A stretch of DNA of 5,796 nucleotides from Thiotrichaceae bacterium. GTDB lineage: Bacteria; Pseudomonadota; Gammaproteobacteria; Thiotrichales; Thiotrichaceae. Positions 4,467 through 5,796 of this stretch are shown piece after piece (position 1 is the stretch's first letter; every line of letters starts with the position of its first letter). A program made the translations under genes and the position numbers. Location: the NCBI GenBank assembly GCA_026992705.1, contig JALWYT010000201.1:1-5796 (forward strand), in the 5' to 3' direction. The notes under the pieces were generated by a model that did not search any database, was not told where the DNA came from, and was given only the letters and a program-made list of their open reading frames with translations.

Positions 4467-5738
4467 TTAGTTCAAACGCTTTAAGCCCATCATTTTCAAA
4501 ATAGATTTTTCATAAAATGGTTCGGATGAGCCTTTTTTCATTTTGCGGATAAAGTATTTTTCAAATGCAATTTTAGCAAGGTGTACCCACTTGCCTTCTT
4601 TGAACCAAGAAACATTGCGTGGTGGGATTTGTGGAATTGCGACGAATGCAGCTCCAGTATCACCCATATCGGCAAGACACATAGTACTCCAAGTACCCGT
4701 TGCTTCGCGTTCTTTGCCTTGAATATCGTGGTGTATATTATGAACAGCGGCAGTTACCATAGTTTCAATCATATAACCTGTTTTTGGAGCACCCGTTGGT
4801 ACAGGTGTTGCTTCAACAGGTGGAATAGCAATACACACACCTGCAGAATAAATATTCTTATAAGTTGGGTTACATTGATGTTCATCAACAATAACAAAAC
4901 CCCGTGGATTACATAAATTTGGTACGGCAGCAACGGCATCAACACCGAAGAATGCAGGTAGCATCATTGCAATATCAAAGTCGATTTCATGTTCTTTATA
5001 TATTTCACCTTTATCATCGAGCTCATCAACAAAGAGCTTGCCGGCTTCTGCTTTTTTAGTTTTTGCATTAGTGATCCAAGGGATGTGACGAGAACGCATG
5101 GCTGATTCAAGTAAACCTTTTGAGTCACCAACACCACCAAGACCTAAGTGACCAATATAGGGCTCAGACGTTACAAACTGTAGATCAACTTTGTCACGAA
5201 TTTTTTTCTTACGAAGATCCGTATCAACAATCATTGCAAACTCATAAGCAGGACCAAAACAACTTGCAAACGGAGCTGCACCAATTACAATTTTACCACT
5301 CCCTTTTTCAATAAGTTTGTCATAGTCTGCTTTAAAGGCTTCAGCATGATCGACTGAACAAACAGAATGTGTGTGATGTTCAGGTCCTGTTCCTTCAACT
5401 TCTTCAAAGTATAATTTCGGTCCCGTGACAATCACAAGATAATCATAATTAACCGTTTCTCCATTAGCCAGTTCTAACTTGCTATTTTCTGCATCAATTT
5501 TATCGCAACGGCTTGCAATAAAATTGATATTCTTTTTGCTTAAATACTTTTCAATAGGAAAGGTAATATCACTACGGTCTCGCCAACCAACTGCAACCCA
5601 TGGATTAGATGGTACAAATTGAAAGTAATCACGTTCATTGATTACCGTAATATCATGCCCTTTACCTAATTCTGCTCTTAATTCATAAGCACAAGGCATT
5701 CCACCTGTACCAGCACCCAACACGACTACATGAGCCAT
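4467..5738 (-). CDS. sqr: Sulfide:quinone oxidoreductase (SQR), 423 aa
   Basis: SQR is a monotopic membrane flavoprotein that oxidises sulfide to polysulfide or sulfur and reduces quinone. The sequence is strikingly similar throughout to Acidithiobacillus ferrooxidans SQR (about 434 aa) as I remember it. It starts MAHVVVLGAGTGGMP with the FAD-binding GxGxxG (8-13) and continues with DYFQFVPSNPWVAVGW (37-52), the ATG-like VTGPK (104-108), TSEPYIGHLG (190-199) and the second FAD signature PVPTGAPKTGYMIE (312-325). All three cysteines needed for sulfide oxidation are present: C127, C160 and C354, equivalent to C128, C160 and C356 of the A. ferrooxidans enzyme. The C-terminal segment WVHLAKIAFEKYFIRKMKKG (384-403) and the helix after it match the amphipathic membrane and quinone-contact region. 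The start at 5738 is set by AAAGGAG (5746-5752) 7 nt upstream and by the family N-terminus. A strong terminator follows. Flavocytochrome c sulfide dehydrogenase is less likely because of the three-cysteine pattern and C-terminal helices, and there is no signal peptide. Confidence 0.96.
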   Translation of the reverse strand: MAHVVVLGAGTGGMPCAYELRAELGKGHDITVINERDYFQFVPSNPWVAVGWRDRSDITFPIEKYLSKKNINFIASRCDKIDAENSKLELANGETVNYDYLVIVTGPKLYFEEVEGTGPEHHTHSVCSVDHAEAFKADYDKLIEKGSGKIVIGAAPFASCFGPAYEFAMIVDTDLRKKKIRDKVDLQFVTSEPYIGHLGLGGVGDSKGLLESAMRSRHIPWITNAKTKKAEAGKLFVDELDDKGEIYKEHEIDFDIAMMLPAFFGVDAVAAVPNLCNPRGFVIVDEHQCNPTYKNIYSAGVCIAIPPVEATPVPTGAPKTGYMIETMVTAAVHNIHHDIQGKEREATGTWSTMCLADMGDTGAAFVAIPQIPPRNVSWFKEGKWVHLAKIAFEKYFIRKMKKGSSEPFYEKSILKMMGLKRLN

Positions 5739-5765
5739 ACAAACACTCCTTTAATTAATTTTTCT

Positions 5766-5791
5766 ATTACTCTAATTTTTTGAATTACTCT
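5766..5791 (-). repeat. Direct repeat upstream of sqr (AGAGTAAT twice)
   Basis: Read on the minus strand, AGAGTAAT occurs at 5784-5791 and again at 5766-5773, start to start 18 bp apart, in a very AT-rich leader 28-53 bp before the sqr ATG. The spacing of nearly two helical turns is compatible with an operator, or with overlap of promoter elements. The full promoter probably extends beyond the window edge. Confidence 0.35.
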
Positions 5792-5796
5792 TTAAG

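Noticed and set aside
5120..5314. 64-codon plus-strand frame opposite sqr, and similar antisense frames opposite priA, the secreted-protein gene and the OsmC-like gene
   Set aside because: They lie wholly inside well-supported genes, have no recognisable protein features, and are explained as shadows of the coding strand.

Overview
The window looks like a chromosomal segment of a sulfur-oxidising gammaproteobacterium. The evidence is a sulfide:quinone oxidoreductase (SQR) very close in sequence to the Acidithiobacillus ferrooxidans enzyme as I remember it, a proteobacterial-type PriA, and moderately AT-rich coding DNA. A Thiotrichales/Beggiatoa-like host would fit, but that is inference. I see no transposase, integrase, tRNA, rRNA or CRISPR array.

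Layout. (1) At the left edge, on the minus strand, lies the first 411 residues of the primosomal helicase PriA. They end at an in-frame TGA at 19-21, in the middle of the helicase core, and the six codons visible beyond it still read as PriA. (2) A 52-codon minus-strand gene of unknown function with a strong ribosome binding site (1403-1561) follows, with a stem-loop beyond its 3' end. (3) About 600 bp without a convincing gene (1562-2159) is only about 25% GC over its central 480 bp. It holds three consensus DnaA boxes plus one near-match, a 12-bp inverted repeat, an 8-bp tandem repeat and promoter-like sequences. It could be a replication origin, a DnaA-controlled region, or an unusually long regulatory region. 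(4) On the plus strand, 2160-3296 encodes a secreted protein with a signal peptide, a fibronectin type III-like domain and C-terminal DxNxDG (dockerin/EF-hand-like) loops. (5) A convergent 281-bp spacer contains several hairpins, including a terminator-like one. (6) On the minus strand, from the right edge inward, are SQR (4467-5738), a strong intrinsic terminator, a small OsmC-like protein (4013-4390), and an outer-membrane-type lipoprotein with a textbook EF-hand loop (3578-3922).

How the genes may work together. SQR oxidises sulfide and passes electrons to the quinone pool. The OsmC-family protein next to it could handle thiol, persulfide or peroxide by-products, and it seems to have no promoter of its own other than read-through of the SQR terminator. 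The two exported proteins (the fn3/dockerin-like protein and the lipoprotein) both carry predicted calcium-binding loops and may act at the cell surface, but no function can be assigned. The best leads for follow-up are the DnaA-box cluster, the interrupted priA and the SQR-terminator-OsmC arrangement. I did not find a clear-cut new multi-gene system.
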